In this document: one piece after another, positions 1-11,220 of the stretch
Layout: each line of letters begins with the position of its first letter
Position numbering within the stretch: the stretch's first letter is position 1
Source: Calendula officinalis
Lineage: Eukaryota; Streptophyta; Magnoliopsida; Asterales; Asteraceae
Length of the DNA: 64,000 nucleotides
Assembly (NCBI GenBank): GCA_963853835.1
Contig: OY970834.1
Coordinates: 43,679,257-43,743,256 of the forward strand
Reading direction: 5' to 3'
Position numbers and translations under genes: made by a program
Notes under the pieces: model-generated
The model's input: only the letters and a program-made list of their open reading frames with translations
The model's database searches: none
Told to the model about the DNA's origin: nothing

Positions 1-377
1 ACATTATCACCACTCATCACCATCATAAGTACTCAGCATTGCCACAACCACCATAAAGTTATGAACACAGTATAATTAAGCAAAAAAACATGAAAGACAA
101 TTTTGTCATTTAACATATTATAATTCCATTTCGCATTTTCAGCGAACCAGACAAAATATGTAATTAGTTTCAAATTATATCTTCTGTGTAAACAACTTTT
201 CTACTCAAATGAAAATTCTTGAACAATTCTAAGTTTTTTTTGGCAGATTTAAATAACTAAACGTAACCTTATGATGCAAAATTTCACAATATACAGAGAT
301 TGTTTTTGTCGACGATTTGGATCATTATTGATTAGTTTAATCATATCCAAATTCCAAAAAACACAAGCCCACTCATA

Positions 378-490
378 CAGGCCCAACTGTCATTGGGTTA
401 GGCCCAATTTTCATTCAAAAATAGGTTCTAACCCTAAATCCTATATACTTATAAGACTCATCGTTCTCTCCAGCAAGCTCGAAACCCTAG
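378..490 (+). promoter_or_regulatory. RPS15 promoter: site II and telo-box motifs
   Basis: Upstream of RPS15 there are two site II elements (GGCCCAA at 380-386 and AGGCCCAA at 400-407), a telo-box-like AACCCTAA at 430-437, and a full telo box AAACCCTAG at 482-490. A TATA-like stretch lies near 442-455, followed by pyrimidine-rich sequence around 461-470. Site II (TCP-bound) plus telo box is the known promoter signature of plant ribosomal-protein genes. The motifs are seen directly; their function here is inferred. Confidence 0.7.
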
Positions 491-536
491 CCGCGACAGC
501 AGCAGTCGATCTCCATCCTTAGCAAGCAACTCGACA

Positions 537-1645
537 ATGGTGATTATCTATCTAATTTCTCTATTCGATTCTGAATTTTGTTTATCATTATGCATGATGT
601 GATTCGATCACGATTTTTAATTGTGCATTAATGATTTTGCTTTTGTTTGTAGGCGGAAGTGGAGGTTGCTACGGCAGCTGCCGGAGAACCGAAGAGAAGA
701 ACGTTTAAGAAATTCAGTTTCCGAGGAGTCGATTTGGATGCTTTACTTGACATGCCCGCTGAGGAGCTCGTTAAGCTGTTCACTGCTCGTGCTCGCAGAA
801 GGTATTTATCTCTGTCATGTGCACTTGCATCCATAATTGTTACATTTTTAGGTTATAACGAATTTTGAATTTGAATTTAATTTGAATTTGAATTTGTAGG
901 TTTCAGAGAGGCTTGAAGAGGAAGCCGATGGCTCTGATTAAGAAGCTTCGCAAAGCTGTATGTTTTCTAAACCGTTTTATAGTTATCGTTTCGTTTATGT
1001 GGTTAATTTTGCACCTAGTTTTTTTATTGATAGCAAACATTGTTACAAAATGCCATAAAAAATAAGCAGCTCCATCTATGTAATTAAAATCCTGTCAATT
1101 GCTTTAAAAATTACAAATCAAAACTGTATTGATGATATAATGTTTTTTTAAGCTTATGTGGTTTCTCTATGATTAATTACTTATTTTCGCTAAAAAAAAC
1201 TGTTTTAGATGCCTGGATATAGAAAAAGTTGTAGCATTACTGCATTAGTTTAGGTCTTACATGATATAAATCGAGTTAAGCCTTTGGTTATTGAATGCAT
1301 TCACCTACCACTATATGAAACTTTGTATATTGTGGTTTTTTATACTTTATAGTTTTTTTTACAGTTTATTGATTAATGAATGATTGTTGTTTACAGAAAC
1401 GTGAGGCGCCAGCTGGCGAGAAACCCGAGCTAGTGAAAACACACTTGAGGAACATGATCATCTTTCCTGAAATGATCGGTAGTGTTATTGGTGTGTACAA
1501 TGGGAAGACATTTAACCAGATTGAAATCAAGCCCGAGATGATCGGTCACTACCTTGCTGAGTTTTCAATTTCTTACAAGCCCGTTAAGCACGGTAGGCCC
1601 GGTATTGGTGCTACTCATTCTTCTAGATTTATCCCATTGAAGTAA
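537..1645 (+). CDS. RPS15: 40S ribosomal protein S15 (uS19)
   Basis: Component of the small cytosolic ribosomal subunit, at the head near the decoding site. Four exons: 537-539, 653-801, 900-957 and 1397-1645, all with GT-AG introns, giving 152 residues, the usual plant length. The first coding exon is only the ATG; the protein continues A-E-V-E-V-A-T after the intron. Family landmarks include the basic segment RRRFQRGLKRKPMALIKKLR (about residues 49-68), the block LRNMIIFPEMIGSVIGVYNG, and the C-terminal HGRPGIGATHSSRFIPLK. The promoter carries site II and telo-box elements typical of ribosomal-protein genes. There are no breaks, so this looks functional. Confidence 0.96.
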
Positions 1646-2723
1646 TCAGAATTCGGCGGTTGGTGTTTGGTAATGAGGATGGATGATTTTTGTTCTCTGG
1701 ATTTTTAGTCGTTTTTTCTACAGAGATTTAGACAATTTTGTGTTTTTGAAAGATTTTGGTTTTTAATTCTCTGTGATGATACTCCACTTTTATTAATTGA
1801 TATCTATCCAAGTTTTTAGAGATATACTATATAGTTTCTGCCATGTTAAAGTCGTGTTTACAGTGTGGTTTTCGTATGATGAATGATCCATAGGGATTTT
1901 TGAGTGATATGCTCATAATAAAGTAAATTTGATTACCTTATTTTGGTACGTTTTTGTAGTCAAATAAAAAATCAAATTAATTTCAGTTAATTTAGCTCAC
2001 TCTCAGTAAAAGGTCAACTTATTTTGGTACGTTTGTATAATATTTAATTTCTTCATTCAACAACAAAAATAAAAAAGACAAGAAGAAAAACATGTGATAC
2101 AATTTTGTAAGCTATGTATTAAGTAATTTGAATGACATACAAATCAACCATCTTAAAACAACTAAAGAGACATTTAAACTAATTTTTACGTGAACATAAA
2201 CACCTTTTATTCTTTTAACACTCAAAAATACCTTTTATAATCAACTATCTTTAATCTTTATTAAATAGCTAATAGCAAAACAACTTATTATATATTTAAT
2301 CTTATATATACCTTTTGGTTTCTTTATATTTTGAATCTCACTCCATGTTTAAATCCCACTACAACACCACAAACGTCCTCCATTTTGCATCAACTGAGCA
2401 AAGGTTTCTGCATCCTTTCAGGTCAGTGCTTTCAGTTTCTTATTGCAGATCTGTTTTTCTATGATTTATTTTCTGAAATTCGAAGTTGTTTGATTCAAAC
2501 TGAACTCTCTGACATCAAAAGAGTGAGTTTGGATGTGAATTTAAACTGATTATTTTGAGGTTTTAAGGTAAAAATGATTATGAATATGGTTCTCTGATTA
2601 TTTGGGATCAAAATAATCACTATGAATGTAATTTACCTGCATATCAATCCCAATAAATAATCAGTTAATTAACTGTTTGAGCTGTTATAAATTCTCTTAA
2701 CACGGTTACTTATCTTTTTCCAG
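1646..2723. other. Intergenic, no supported gene
   Basis: The RPS15 3' UTR followed by AT-rich spacer. Between about 2330 and 2723 the sequence may be the old 5' UTR and leader intron of the following RPB7-like pseudogene, because it ends in a pyrimidine tract and CAG just before the recognisable coding homology. The open frame at 2331-2549 shows no recognisable protein. Confidence 0.5.
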
Positions 2724-3150
2724 AAGGAAACAATCTTTCATGAAATTGAATGCCTCCGACACGTTGCAATTCCGACATAAAATCACAACAAAAACGGGAA
2801 AATTCCCGCAAGTTTAGTCGTTTCCCATCTTTTAAAAGAGTTAACAATATACAAAGCCCTAGAAGAATTCGGTTACTTTCTCGGAGTCACCAAACTAAAA
2901 ACAATCACCAATCTTAAAAAACACAATTCCACAATTCACATCGACTTTTTAGTATCGTTTAACTGCCGAACACTTTTGCCTGTGAAAGGTGAAGTCGTGA
3001 TTGGCAACGTGCACACATTACGTAGATGCGGTGTTTTCTTGAAATCGGACTGATGAAGATTGTTTATTTATCGGTTGGAAGGTGAGTCATTTGGGCCCGT
3101 TACTACGGTCGGGTTGGATGGGTTCGAGATCTAGTTTGATTGGTCCGAAT
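2724..3150 (+). pseudogene. RPB7-like Pol IV/V subunit (NRPD7/NRPE7 family) pseudogene
   Basis: One frame reads ETIFHEIECLRHVAIPT, stop, then KIPASLVVSHLLKELTIYK, ALEEFGYFLGVTKLKTI, FLVSFNCRTLLPVKGEVVIG and NVHTLRRCGVFLKSD. This follows the order of the RPB7-type N-terminal and OB-fold regions and resembles the intact paralogue at 13362-13892. The expected start codon appears as ATC at 2733-2735, there is an in-frame TAA after VAIPT, and the frame ends in TGA at about 3051 before the last third of the protein. Further homology is lost in other frames. It follows a CAG splice-acceptor-like site at 2721-2723, as the intact gene's start follows a leader-intron acceptor. Family assignment rests on motif order; no function is expected. 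Confidence 0.72.
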
Positions 3151-5172
3151 TGTGGAATCGAGTTGGTAGGTATTGGGTAAATTGTCTTTTTTTAGTTATG
3201 GAGGAAAGTAGGAAGTTATTATTTAGTTATAGTATATGGTTATAATCTTGTATATAAAGGTAACGTTTACATTAAAAGTTAAAGTGAAAGTCAATTATAT
3301 GGCTTTTGGAATTAAGTTACTATTATAGCCCTTAAGTTTGATACTTTCTGCTTCATTGCACATGAGGAGGTGGCGAAGCTCCTTAACAGAGTCTAACGTG
3401 TTACGTGTTATTTATAGTAATGTTATGACATATAGATACACAAAAAAATGTTTTTAAAAGAATTAGTTTTTCAATATAAAAAAGGCGCAACGGAGCAACT
3501 TGTTGCTCATTGTCTTCCTCTTCTAAGTAAAAAATATCTTTTATTGAATGACGATAACTATTTGTGTTGTAAAAAGAAAAAAAAAGAGCTTATGGGCTTA
3601 AGTAGATCACAAACTCAAAAGTCGTAAGTTGGAAAAGAATAAGTTTATTGGCTTTTTCAAATATTAATAAATCCACGAGCCGGGAAAATAAGTTCAAACT
3701 GTATGTTTATGTGTCACGTACAAGAAAAGGAAAAAGTAATTACATATGCAATCCACCCCGCATGCCAAAAAAGGAACTAAAAATAGCCAAATATGATGCT
3801 TGGGCCTATTTTAAAAAGTTGTGTGTTGTAAAATAGTGTAGGTTCATTGCCAAGATGAGAATTAAATACTTTTTTTTCATTTCGAACCCTTATCGAGATT
3901 GAAACTGACTAGGATTGTTGTGTTACAGAGATTTGCTATTTTTAATAGTTGAATCTCTATAACAAAACAACTCTAGTCCCCTTCAAGATCAACTAAAGCC
4001 GTCACCGATTTGAGCCCTAGCTGTTATGACAAAACTACCTCCTTTGTCATCGTCAATCTATACAAAGAGAGAGATTTCATAAAAACCATAGGAGGTACCA
4101 AAGTTTATCAACAATATCCTTTTTTTTAACGACTATCAATAATGTCCTCACCCCCAAATTTGACCTAAAAAACAAAATTTACAAAAAATTGGAAGAATTA
4201 CATTATGAACTCATTTAACAAATTTCCAAAACCTATAGGAGGTATCGTGTTGAGATATTTTGATAATTCTAGTTATAATTCACAAATATCAACATTGCTA
4301 TCGAATGCTTTAGATATAGCTGTATCTAAATGAAAATATTATGAAATTTTGTTTTTAATAAAATTAAAAGAAACTAGACATGAGAGGGAGGAAAAGGATT
4401 GGCATGAGCTATTGGCCAATGGGACAAATAGGGGTGTTTTAGTAGATAACTTTTTCGTATAATTTCGTGGCTATGTCGTTTTCTCACGTTACTTCTTTTT
4501 GTCACATATCATCATGTTACATTAAATCCCATATGTCAGCAAATTGAATTATAGAAGCCAACGGATGAGTGTCTTGCTAAACAATGAAAACTACAGTTAT
4601 TTAAAGAACCTTTTTACTATTTTATTTCTCATTTAGACTAGTAATAATAGTGATAAAAAAGACTATTTTATTTCCCAATTAGACTAGTAATTATAGTGAT
4701 AAAAAGCACAAATCTAGTCACCATTACGACTCAGCATAATGATAAGATCGCTCTCAATCGTGTCACCAACTAAAATTTCAGTTTTTACATTAGTGTTCAT
4801 GCTAATAATATGTTTTCTTTTAATATTTTATGCAAAATACACGTATAAAATATCACACTTACAAAAATACACCCCACCCAGTTCAAATAAGAGAAGTGAC
4901 GAACAACCAACTAAATTGATGGCAATGGTCTAATTGGTTAAAATCATACAAATAAATAACGTTAAATTTCAAAATTTTCATTGATCTCAAGAAAATTATG
5001 GTTTAAATATCTCTCATAAACACTACAATGAAAGGAAAATAAAGCAGAAATAATAAAGAAACATGTATCAAAAGAAATAAAATTATACATTATATATTCC
5101 ATACATCATTCCTTCACTTCTATCTTATATGTATATTGATATAGATACATGATGGTAATGATACTACCCCAT
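3151..5172. other. Intergenic spacer
   Basis: AT-rich sequence without a gene I can support. It contains short imperfect repeats of an ACCTATAGGAGGTA-like motif (about 4080 and 4230), a 46-bp tandem duplication at 4616-4707, and the 3' flank of the minus-strand LRR gene. The open frames at 3648 and 4739 look like chance. Confidence 0.5.
4616..4707. repeat. 46-bp tandem duplication
   Basis: Two adjacent copies of a unit beginning ACTATTTTATTTC and ending GTGATAAAAA (4616-4661 and 4662-4707), differing at a few bases. Non-coding. Confidence 0.8.
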
Positions 5173-6438
5173 CTAGTTCTCAATTTTGAAAACAGAGCAT
5201 TGTCTAAATGGTCTCGAAATCGGTCCACCAGCACTCGCCGGGCACGCCGTTAGCCCCACCGCCGGTGGGACCATGCAATTATAACTCAAACACAATGCCA
5301 CCCCGTCCGGCAACACCGTGTCTCTCTCCTTCTCAATCGGAAACGACGTTATGTAGTTATGTTGCAGGTACAGTGTTCTCATTGTTCCGGCGAACACATT
5401 CTGCACGTAACTCTCCGGCACTTTTCCGGTGAACTGGTTGTTGTTTAGAAACAATGTCTCGACGCCGTCTAGAAAGTCGGGGATTTCGCCGGAGAGGGAG
5501 TTGTGACTGAGATCGATGGTGGATCCTGCGCCGTACGAAACGGGGATTGATGACGGTGACGGTGGTGGTAGCTCACCGGAGAGATTGTTCCGTTGGAGAT
5601 ACATTGATGAAAGAGAGGACCGGAATAATGAATCTGGTATGGGCCCACTGAATTTGTTCATGCTTAAATCGAGATACACTAAATATGATGAAGGTACTCT
5701 ATTTAATGGGCCCCACAGACCGTTACTCGATAACGACAAGTAACGGAGCGTCAACGGCGTCGTCTCCGGCAGCGTTCCCGATAACATATTGTTTCTCAAA
5801 TCCAAGTGAATGAGCTGTGAATTAACGGAGAATTCAGGTATTTCCCCGGCGAGATTGTTGTATGCAAGGACTAGCACTCTCAGCTCCGGTAACCCCGACG
5901 CAAGTGTCGGTGGAATTACGCCGGTGAGTTTGTTGTGGCTGAGATCTAAAGTGTGGAGGTTTTGGAGCTCGAAGATTGTCTCCGGTATGGTTCCGGTGAG
6001 TCGGTTATTGGTGAGTGATATTACACGGAGGTTTTTGAGGCGGCTGCCAAGTTGCGACGGGATGAATCCGGTGACGATTCCAGGGTAAAGAATAAGCTGA
6101 GTCAGCTCTGTGAGCTCGTAGATCCCGGTATCGGAGATTGTGCCGGCGACTCCAGGAGAGTCTGAGAGTCCGGTACCGAGGAAGAGAGACGTGACTCGCA
6201 ATTGATTGCTGATTACGGAGCAAGTGACGCCTGCGAACGAATAACAAGCATTTTCCGGCGAGGAGAAGTTCCATGTTGAGAAGAATCCGCCATTTCTTAC
6301 GTCGGTGAGTGTGTCCATGATCTGATGAAGAGCATTGAGATCGACGACGGCGAGTTGTTGTTGAGTTGATGGAGAAATTGAGAGGAGAAATGCAAGCGAG
6401 AGTGTCAACAGTTGACGGAAAATGTTGCAGAACTCCAT
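5173..6438 (-). CDS. Secreted leucine-rich-repeat protein, no kinase domain
   Basis: A single-exon protein of 421 residues. I start it at the ATG at 6438 (MEFCNIFRQLLTLSLAFLLS), which gives a clean signal peptide; the longer open frame to 6504 would overlap a TATA-like CTTATAT at about 6489-6502. After the signal come an N-terminal LRR cap (DLNALHQIMDTLTDVRNGG, then the cysteine pair around ACYSFAGVTC), about ten plant extracellular LRRs of the form LxxLxLxxNxLxGxIP, and a C-terminal cysteine-containing cap. There is no transmembrane segment or kinase, so it is likely apoplastic or wall-associated. LRR-only secreted proteins often act as receptor partners or in wall and defence contexts; I cannot name the specific orthologue. 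The coding region is GC-richer than its flanks. Confidence 0.88.
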   Translation of the reverse strand: MEFCNIFRQLLTLSLAFLLSISPSTQQQLAVVDLNALHQIMDTLTDVRNGGFFSTWNFSSPENACYSFAGVTCSVISNQLRVTSLFLGTGLSDSPGVAGTISDTGIYELTELTQLILYPGIVTGFIPSQLGSRLKNLRVISLTNNRLTGTIPETIFELQNLHTLDLSHNKLTGVIPPTLASGLPELRVLVLAYNNLAGEIPEFSVNSQLIHLDLRNNMLSGTLPETTPLTLRYLSLSSNGLWGPLNRVPSSYLVYLDLSMNKFSGPIPDSLFRSSLSSMYLQRNNLSGELPPPSPSSIPVSYGAGSTIDLSHNSLSGEIPDFLDGVETLFLNNNQFTGKVPESYVQNVFAGTMRTLYLQHNYITSFPIEKERDTVLPDGVALCLSYNCMVPPAVGLTACPASAGGPISRPFRQCSVFKIEN

Positions 6439-6749
6439 TGCAGTTCCGGTGAAGATGTGGGAGTTTTGTTTTGTCGGGGGTGGTCCGGGGATATAAGATG
6501 TCAAAGGGAGCGTTTGTTTGTTTGCTCAAAATTGGAAATGGAGAGCCACAATTTTTGTTTTGGAAATAAACTAAAGTCCAAAACTTCTAAATATAATAAT
6601 GTTTTTTTAAAACCATTTATGTTCAAAAAATATTCCTTAGAGATATTAGTCAGAGTTTTGTGTTTTAAAATATTAAATAAATTAGTCATGACTTGAACAC
6701 ATGATTAGTGTATACACTATTAAATTTTATCCATTTTTTCAAGTTTTTT

Positions 6750-6754
<5 letters not shown>

Positions 6755-6836
<82 letters not shown>
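6755..6836. repeat. (AT)n microsatellite
   Basis: About 80 bp of nearly uninterrupted TA dinucleotides with a few AA or TT interruptions. It generates a spurious open frame of alternating Tyr-Ile. Confidence 0.97.
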
Positions 6837-6838
<2 letters not shown>

Positions 6839-8694
6839 CATTACTAGCAGGTTACCCGCGCAATGCGCTGGTGAGTACCTTGTGATTAAATTTGACGGCG
6901 ATCAAGTTGTGGGTGGTGACGACTGTAACATCCTAAAACTGGCCTAGATGTTTTAGGTATATTTTGATATTTGAAAATATGTATTTGACCATATGTGGAA
7001 TAATTTGATTAAGTGTTAAATGAATTGTTTGACATTTTGTCCTTTTGTGATATTTTAATCAAGGGATTAAAATATCTGTTTTCTGAAATGTTTAAATGAA
7101 AATGTGATTTTTATATCTTTGGATTCCCCTTTTAATATCGTCTCCAGAAATACTTTCGTTTTTAAAATTAGAGCCCGTTTGGTATTTTAAATAAATTAAC
7201 TACGAAAGGAACTTTTGTATTGTATTTGTTAAAAATGGAAAAAAAAGTCTAGTGGGTCCCACCCCTTGTTTTTGAACGGCTTTATGGAGATGGGAAAACC
7301 CCATCTTCTCTTTTCCACCAACCTTTCTCTCTCTCTAGCATTTCTCTTCACCATCTCTCTAAAACCCTATCCACAAAACCCATTTGTGTTCTTGAAGATT
7401 TTAAAGAAGAAACTAGCTCAAATCTTCTATTCTTTGGCTTAAATCTCGGATTTGTAGTAGCTTTTGGGTAAGACCTTGTTCCTTCATCTTTGTTCTTAAA
7501 GTTCATGCAAGTTAGTTAACTAGGGTTTTGATTCTTGAAGTCTTTGTTGGTGAATATTGTGTTAGATGTTATAATAAATGTTTATACAAGCTTCGGCATG
7601 TATTGTATGTATTATTTGTGGGTGGAGCCTTGATTTGTTGAAGTTCATCTTCAACCTCCATTAATGGAGTTATGAGGAAGATGAAGCTTCTTCCAAATCT
7701 TGGAACCTTGGATGTTAGTGATTTTTATGGTTAGTTTAGGTTAAACTAACATGGTGGAAGTATTAATTGTTAGGATGATTAATTATGATTTGAAATGATG
7801 AAATTGTTAGTTAAAATGTGGTATGTGATTTATGCCTAAATTATAAGCTAGTAAATGGGTTTTTGCGACAAGTTGGTGTAATTATGTCAAAATAGGTTTT
7901 ATGGGTTTTGTTGCTTGTATATGTTAAAATGACATGTTAAATGTGTTAGTTATGAATTATGTCAAGATTAGTGAGATTATGGAAATGCTAGTTGGTGTTT
8001 GGATGTTCTTGGTGAAAATGTTTAATTAGTAAATTGGAAGTAAAATACATGGATTGTTGGTGACTTGGAACTTGATGAATTGATATATGATTATGACTTG
8101 CTAAAATGTTGTTTAATGTCATGGTAAAGTTCATTGTAAGATTAAAGAGGTAATAATTGGGCATGTTGACAATTATGTGATTTTTGACCCGTTTGGGCCA
8201 ATTGGTAGTAAAATGACTAAGACACTTGAATTGTGAAAGTATAAGTATTTAGGCGGGCTTATGTGATTAGAAATGTTATTGATAACAATTGGTAAATTGT
8301 AAGTTGATGATATGTTTATAGTGGTAGGATGTATTATTGTTTAATAATCCGGTTTGACCCGTTTGAATGTAAGACTTGCAAATGACTAGTTGACTTGTTA
8401 TTGTAAGTGTAAATGGTCATGCCATGGTTATATGATGGTTTAAGTGTTTGGCTATTTAGTTAGTGCAAGTGTTAGTGTTAAATGTATATTTAACATTGCT
8501 TATAATTTGGTGGAATTATATACTAATTCGGTATTCCTTTAGTGTACAGGAATCGGGATCGTGACTCAGAAACATTAGACCTCTAAGTTCGACAAGTAGA
8601 AGGTTTCGGTGAGTGGATTTAATCTCCAACTTGTGTTTGGTTACAATTAGTTTGGTATATGCATGCTTGTTGAAAATGCAGGAAATGTACCAGC

Positions 8695-8845
8695 TTCAAG
8701 GAGTTCGCGACGCGAACTAGAGTTCGCGAAACGCGAACTCGAGACAGAGAATTTGGGTGAAGGTCGTGACAACTTCGCGACTGAGTTCCCGAACGCGAAC
8801 TCGAGTTCGCGACGCGAACCTGAGTTCGCGATTGGGAACTCTACC
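8695..8845. repeat. CpG-rich palindromic repeats inside the LTR
   Basis: Several copies of a self-complementary motif built from GAGTTCGCGA and ACGCGAACTC, in both orientations, within 150 bp. The CpG density is far above the surrounding AT-rich DNA. Confidence 0.85.
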
Positions 8846-9186
8846 GTGACGTTTTTCGCAGTGTTTTTCGTGGCTAGTCTACTTGTTATGTATGCCTAGT
8901 GTTAGGGAATACCATACATGACCTTGTGCACATAGGTGAAGAGACTTGGCTTGACGGGTAGCTACAACTCGGTTTGACTTGGTGACCGAGGTTTGAGAAG
9001 TCAGTGCGCTGGGCAATGGGTGTCGACTAAAGGGTATCCGACCTTACCTGTATTTGTTGCATGGTCAAGGGGAGGGAGTTGCCCGGGTGTTGGTCACGAA
9101 CCGCTATCGGTTACTGTGGTTTGGCCGACCATGGTTTAAGGCTCCGGCAGGACCCCGATCTTCTTGAACGAACCGGGAAGCGTGTA

Positions 9187-9300
9187 TTGAAACTTCCGTG
9201 TTCCAGCGATGACCCAACCAGAGATGTTTATTTAAACTTCCGGGTTTAAGTGATGACCGAACCGGAGATGTTTTATAACTTCCGTGTTCTAGTGAACAGT
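9187..9300. repeat. Imperfect tandem repeat in LTR
   Basis: About two and a half units of roughly 48 bp, each starting with CTTCCG and containing GATGACC and AACC-GAGATGTTT. Part of the large solo LTR. Confidence 0.7.
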
Positions 9301-9936
9301 GATACGTGGTTAGTTGGCTTTTAGATAGTAGAGATGTCTATGCTAGCTTGTTGGGCTTTACAGAATTTGTAGATTATATTCATTCGCTTAGCTTTGTGCT
9401 AATCCCTCCCTCGTTGAATCTTTTCAGGTGATCGGTGCTTTGGACGGGATGATTGACCATGCTCAGTTGATGTGTTTTAAAAAGGAGCCATGTCGTTTAA
9501 GTGACACCGTTTAAATAATTAATGTTTTGAAGTTTATTTTGGGACATTGGTTTGTAAAACTAAACCTAAACTTATTATTATCTTTATGCTTCCGCTAAAC
9601 TAACCTAGAGGATAACCTAATCGCCTTCGGGCATAAAAAAAAAAAAAAAAAAAAAAAAGCTTCCTAAATTTTGCGGTGTTACAACGACGGTAATGATAGT
9701 GCCTGCTGGTTGTGGTCCTTCGGATGGTGGGTGATATTAATTTTAATTTTGTAAAGATTAATAAAGCTATTCTATGTCAAGTAAAGAGCATATGATCTAG
9801 TGTCTCAAGTGCTTAGAGCATGTGTTAATAACAGAGAGATCTCAAATTCAAATCCTACATGGTGAATATTTTTTATAAACACAATATCCCAAGGAAAATA
9901 TTTAAAACGTAAGGATTTAGTGTGTGTTTAAGATTA

Positions 9937-10304
9937 GGCCAAAATGCATTTTAGTACCCTGAACTTGGTTGACTGGAATTTCTACTACCCTGAACTATCA
10001 AAGGTATACCATGGTACCCTGAACTTGACAAAATGGTCAATTTAGTACCCTGACTTACTAATTTGGTCTTGTTTTCTCATGTGATTTGCTTCTAATATCA
10101 ATATACTGAGATGAACGTACATTTTTTAGTTCGTTTAAAGCTCCCACGTAATTAAATCAAGTAAGAAAACACGATCAAATTAATGAGTCAGGGTACTAAA
10201 TCGACCATTTTGTCAAGTTCAGGGTACCATGGTGCGCCTTTAATAATTCATGGTAGTAGAAATTCCAGTCAGCCAAGTTCAGGGTACTAAAATGCATTTT
10301 GGCC
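9937..10304. mobile_element. MULE-like foldback MITE
   Basis: The left end GGCCAAAATGCATTTTAGTA is the inverse of the right end, and the arms remain complementary for over 100 bp (motifs such as TACCCTGAACTT and AAGTTCAGGGTA). It is flanked by a perfect 9-bp TSD, TTAAGATTA, at 9928-9936 and 10305-10313, the size expected for Mutator-like transposition. It encodes no transposase. Confidence 0.88.
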
Positions 10305-10334
10305 TTAAGATTAAGGGGAGTTGATATTGAACCA

Positions 10335-11070
10335 ATAATTTTCCCTAGCTCAGTGGTGGGTTGTTTGGAGCATTGGGTGAGAGGTTGTGGGTTCGAATAG
10401 GGGTGGCAATTCAGGTCAGGTTCAGGTTGGCGGCTTCGAGTTCACGGGTTGGCGGGTCAGAAATGTTCAACCTGAAACCGACTTGTTTATATAAACGGGT
10501 TAGATATCTCAACCCTAACCTGTTTACCTTCAACCCGAACCTGAACCATATAACCTGTTTAATTAAACGGGTTAAACAGGTTAGCAGGTCAAACAGGTTA
10601 AACGGGTCAAACAAGTCATACATGTTCTAATTATTCAACAAATTTATAATAAAATACCAAAATAACACATTACTAAGTAGTCTTTTTAGTTTTTTTTATC
10701 TAACTATTAGTTACGTTTAAACAATATTAGTTACGTTCAAACAAGTAACTTATAAACTAAATATAAATTTATATTTTTTAAATATATTTTAATAATAAAA
10801 CGGGTTGGCGGGTCGACCCATTTAAATTATCATTGACCTGAACCTAACATGTTTAATAAACGGGCCAGTCGAGTCAACCTGAGACTGAACCAATTATTTT
10901 TTACCTCAACCCAAACCTGTTTATTTTTGTGTCGGTTTCAGGTCGGGTTTCGTGTCGGGTCAGAAATTGCCACCCCTAGGTTCGAATCCCGGATGTTGCG
11001 TTTTAATATTTTGGGTTCTTAAGTGTTTAAGACATTTTCCAAAGAAGCGGGGAAAATTAAGACCTTCCAT
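10335..11070 (+). mobile_element. tRNA-derived SINE split by an hAT insertion
   Basis: Box A (TAGCTCAGTGG at 10346-10356) and, once the 10398-10978 insertion is removed, a perfect box B (GGTTCGAATCC) are spaced about 42 bp apart as in a tRNA promoter. The head does not otherwise fold as a convincing tRNA gene, so a SINE is favoured. Outer ends are approximate. Confidence 0.65.
10398..10978. mobile_element. hAT-like non-autonomous element (TAGGGGTGG end), copy 1
   Basis: The terminal inverted repeats are TAGGGGTGGCAATT and AATTGCCACCCCTA, with a perfect 8-bp TSD GGTTCGAA at 10390-10397 and 10979-10986, as expected for hAT. The interior is an array of short GGTCGGGTT-like and AACCCG-like repeats in inverted halves, so the strand can fold back. 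No transposase. The open frames on both strands here are by-products of the array. Confidence 0.9.
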
Positions 11071-11220
11071 TAGAGGAAGGCCTAAATGCTTTATAAGTAC
11101 TATATACTATAGATTATAGATTTTGATCATAAACGAGTTTCAACTCATAAACGACTTTATCAAGCTCAAACTCATCAACGACCCTATCGAACTCGAATTT
11201 ACTTTATATTAAAAATACAT

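Larger units (their letters stand above)
6924..9683 (+). mobile_element. Large solo LTR (2.76 kb), probably Ty3/gypsy type
   Basis: Begins TGTAACATCC and ends GCGGTGTTACA, the TG...CA termini and short inverted ends of an LTR. It is flanked by a perfect 5-bp TSD, ACGAC, at 6919-6923 and 9684-9688. No primer-binding site, gag-pol or second LTR is present, so it is a solo LTR, the product of LTR-LTR recombination. Inside are a leader-like CT-rich region with AAACCCTA motifs (about 7300-7380), a CpG-rich palindromic repeat block (8695-8845), three imperfect tandem units of about 48 bp (9187-9300) and an A tract (9637-9658). The gypsy assignment is inferred from size and terminal sequence. Confidence 0.82.
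6845..9900 (+). repeat. SINE-like or older repeat interrupted by a solo LTR
   Basis: The flanks of the solo LTR (6845-6923 and 9689-9900) rejoin into one repeat. Its right part, with GTCAAGTAAAGAGCATATGA, GTTAATAAC and CAAATTCAAATCCTACATGG, resembles the sequence at 57460-57740 (ATCAAGTAATAACATATGG, GTTAATAAT, AAGTTTAAATCCTGCATGG). The TTCAAATCC motif resembles a degenerate Pol III box B, suggesting a tRNA-derived SINE component. Class uncertain. Confidence 0.45.

Noticed and set aside
6439..6504. 22-residue N-terminal extension of the LRR protein
   Set aside because: It would precede the signal peptide and overlap a TATA-like motif; the start at 6438 fits better.
6708..6947. 79-codon open frame with repeated Tyr-Ile
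   Set aside because: It is a read-through of the (AT)n microsatellite.
10361..10630. Overlapping open frames on both strands
   Set aside because: Both arise from the short-unit array inside the hAT-like element 10398-10978; no domain.
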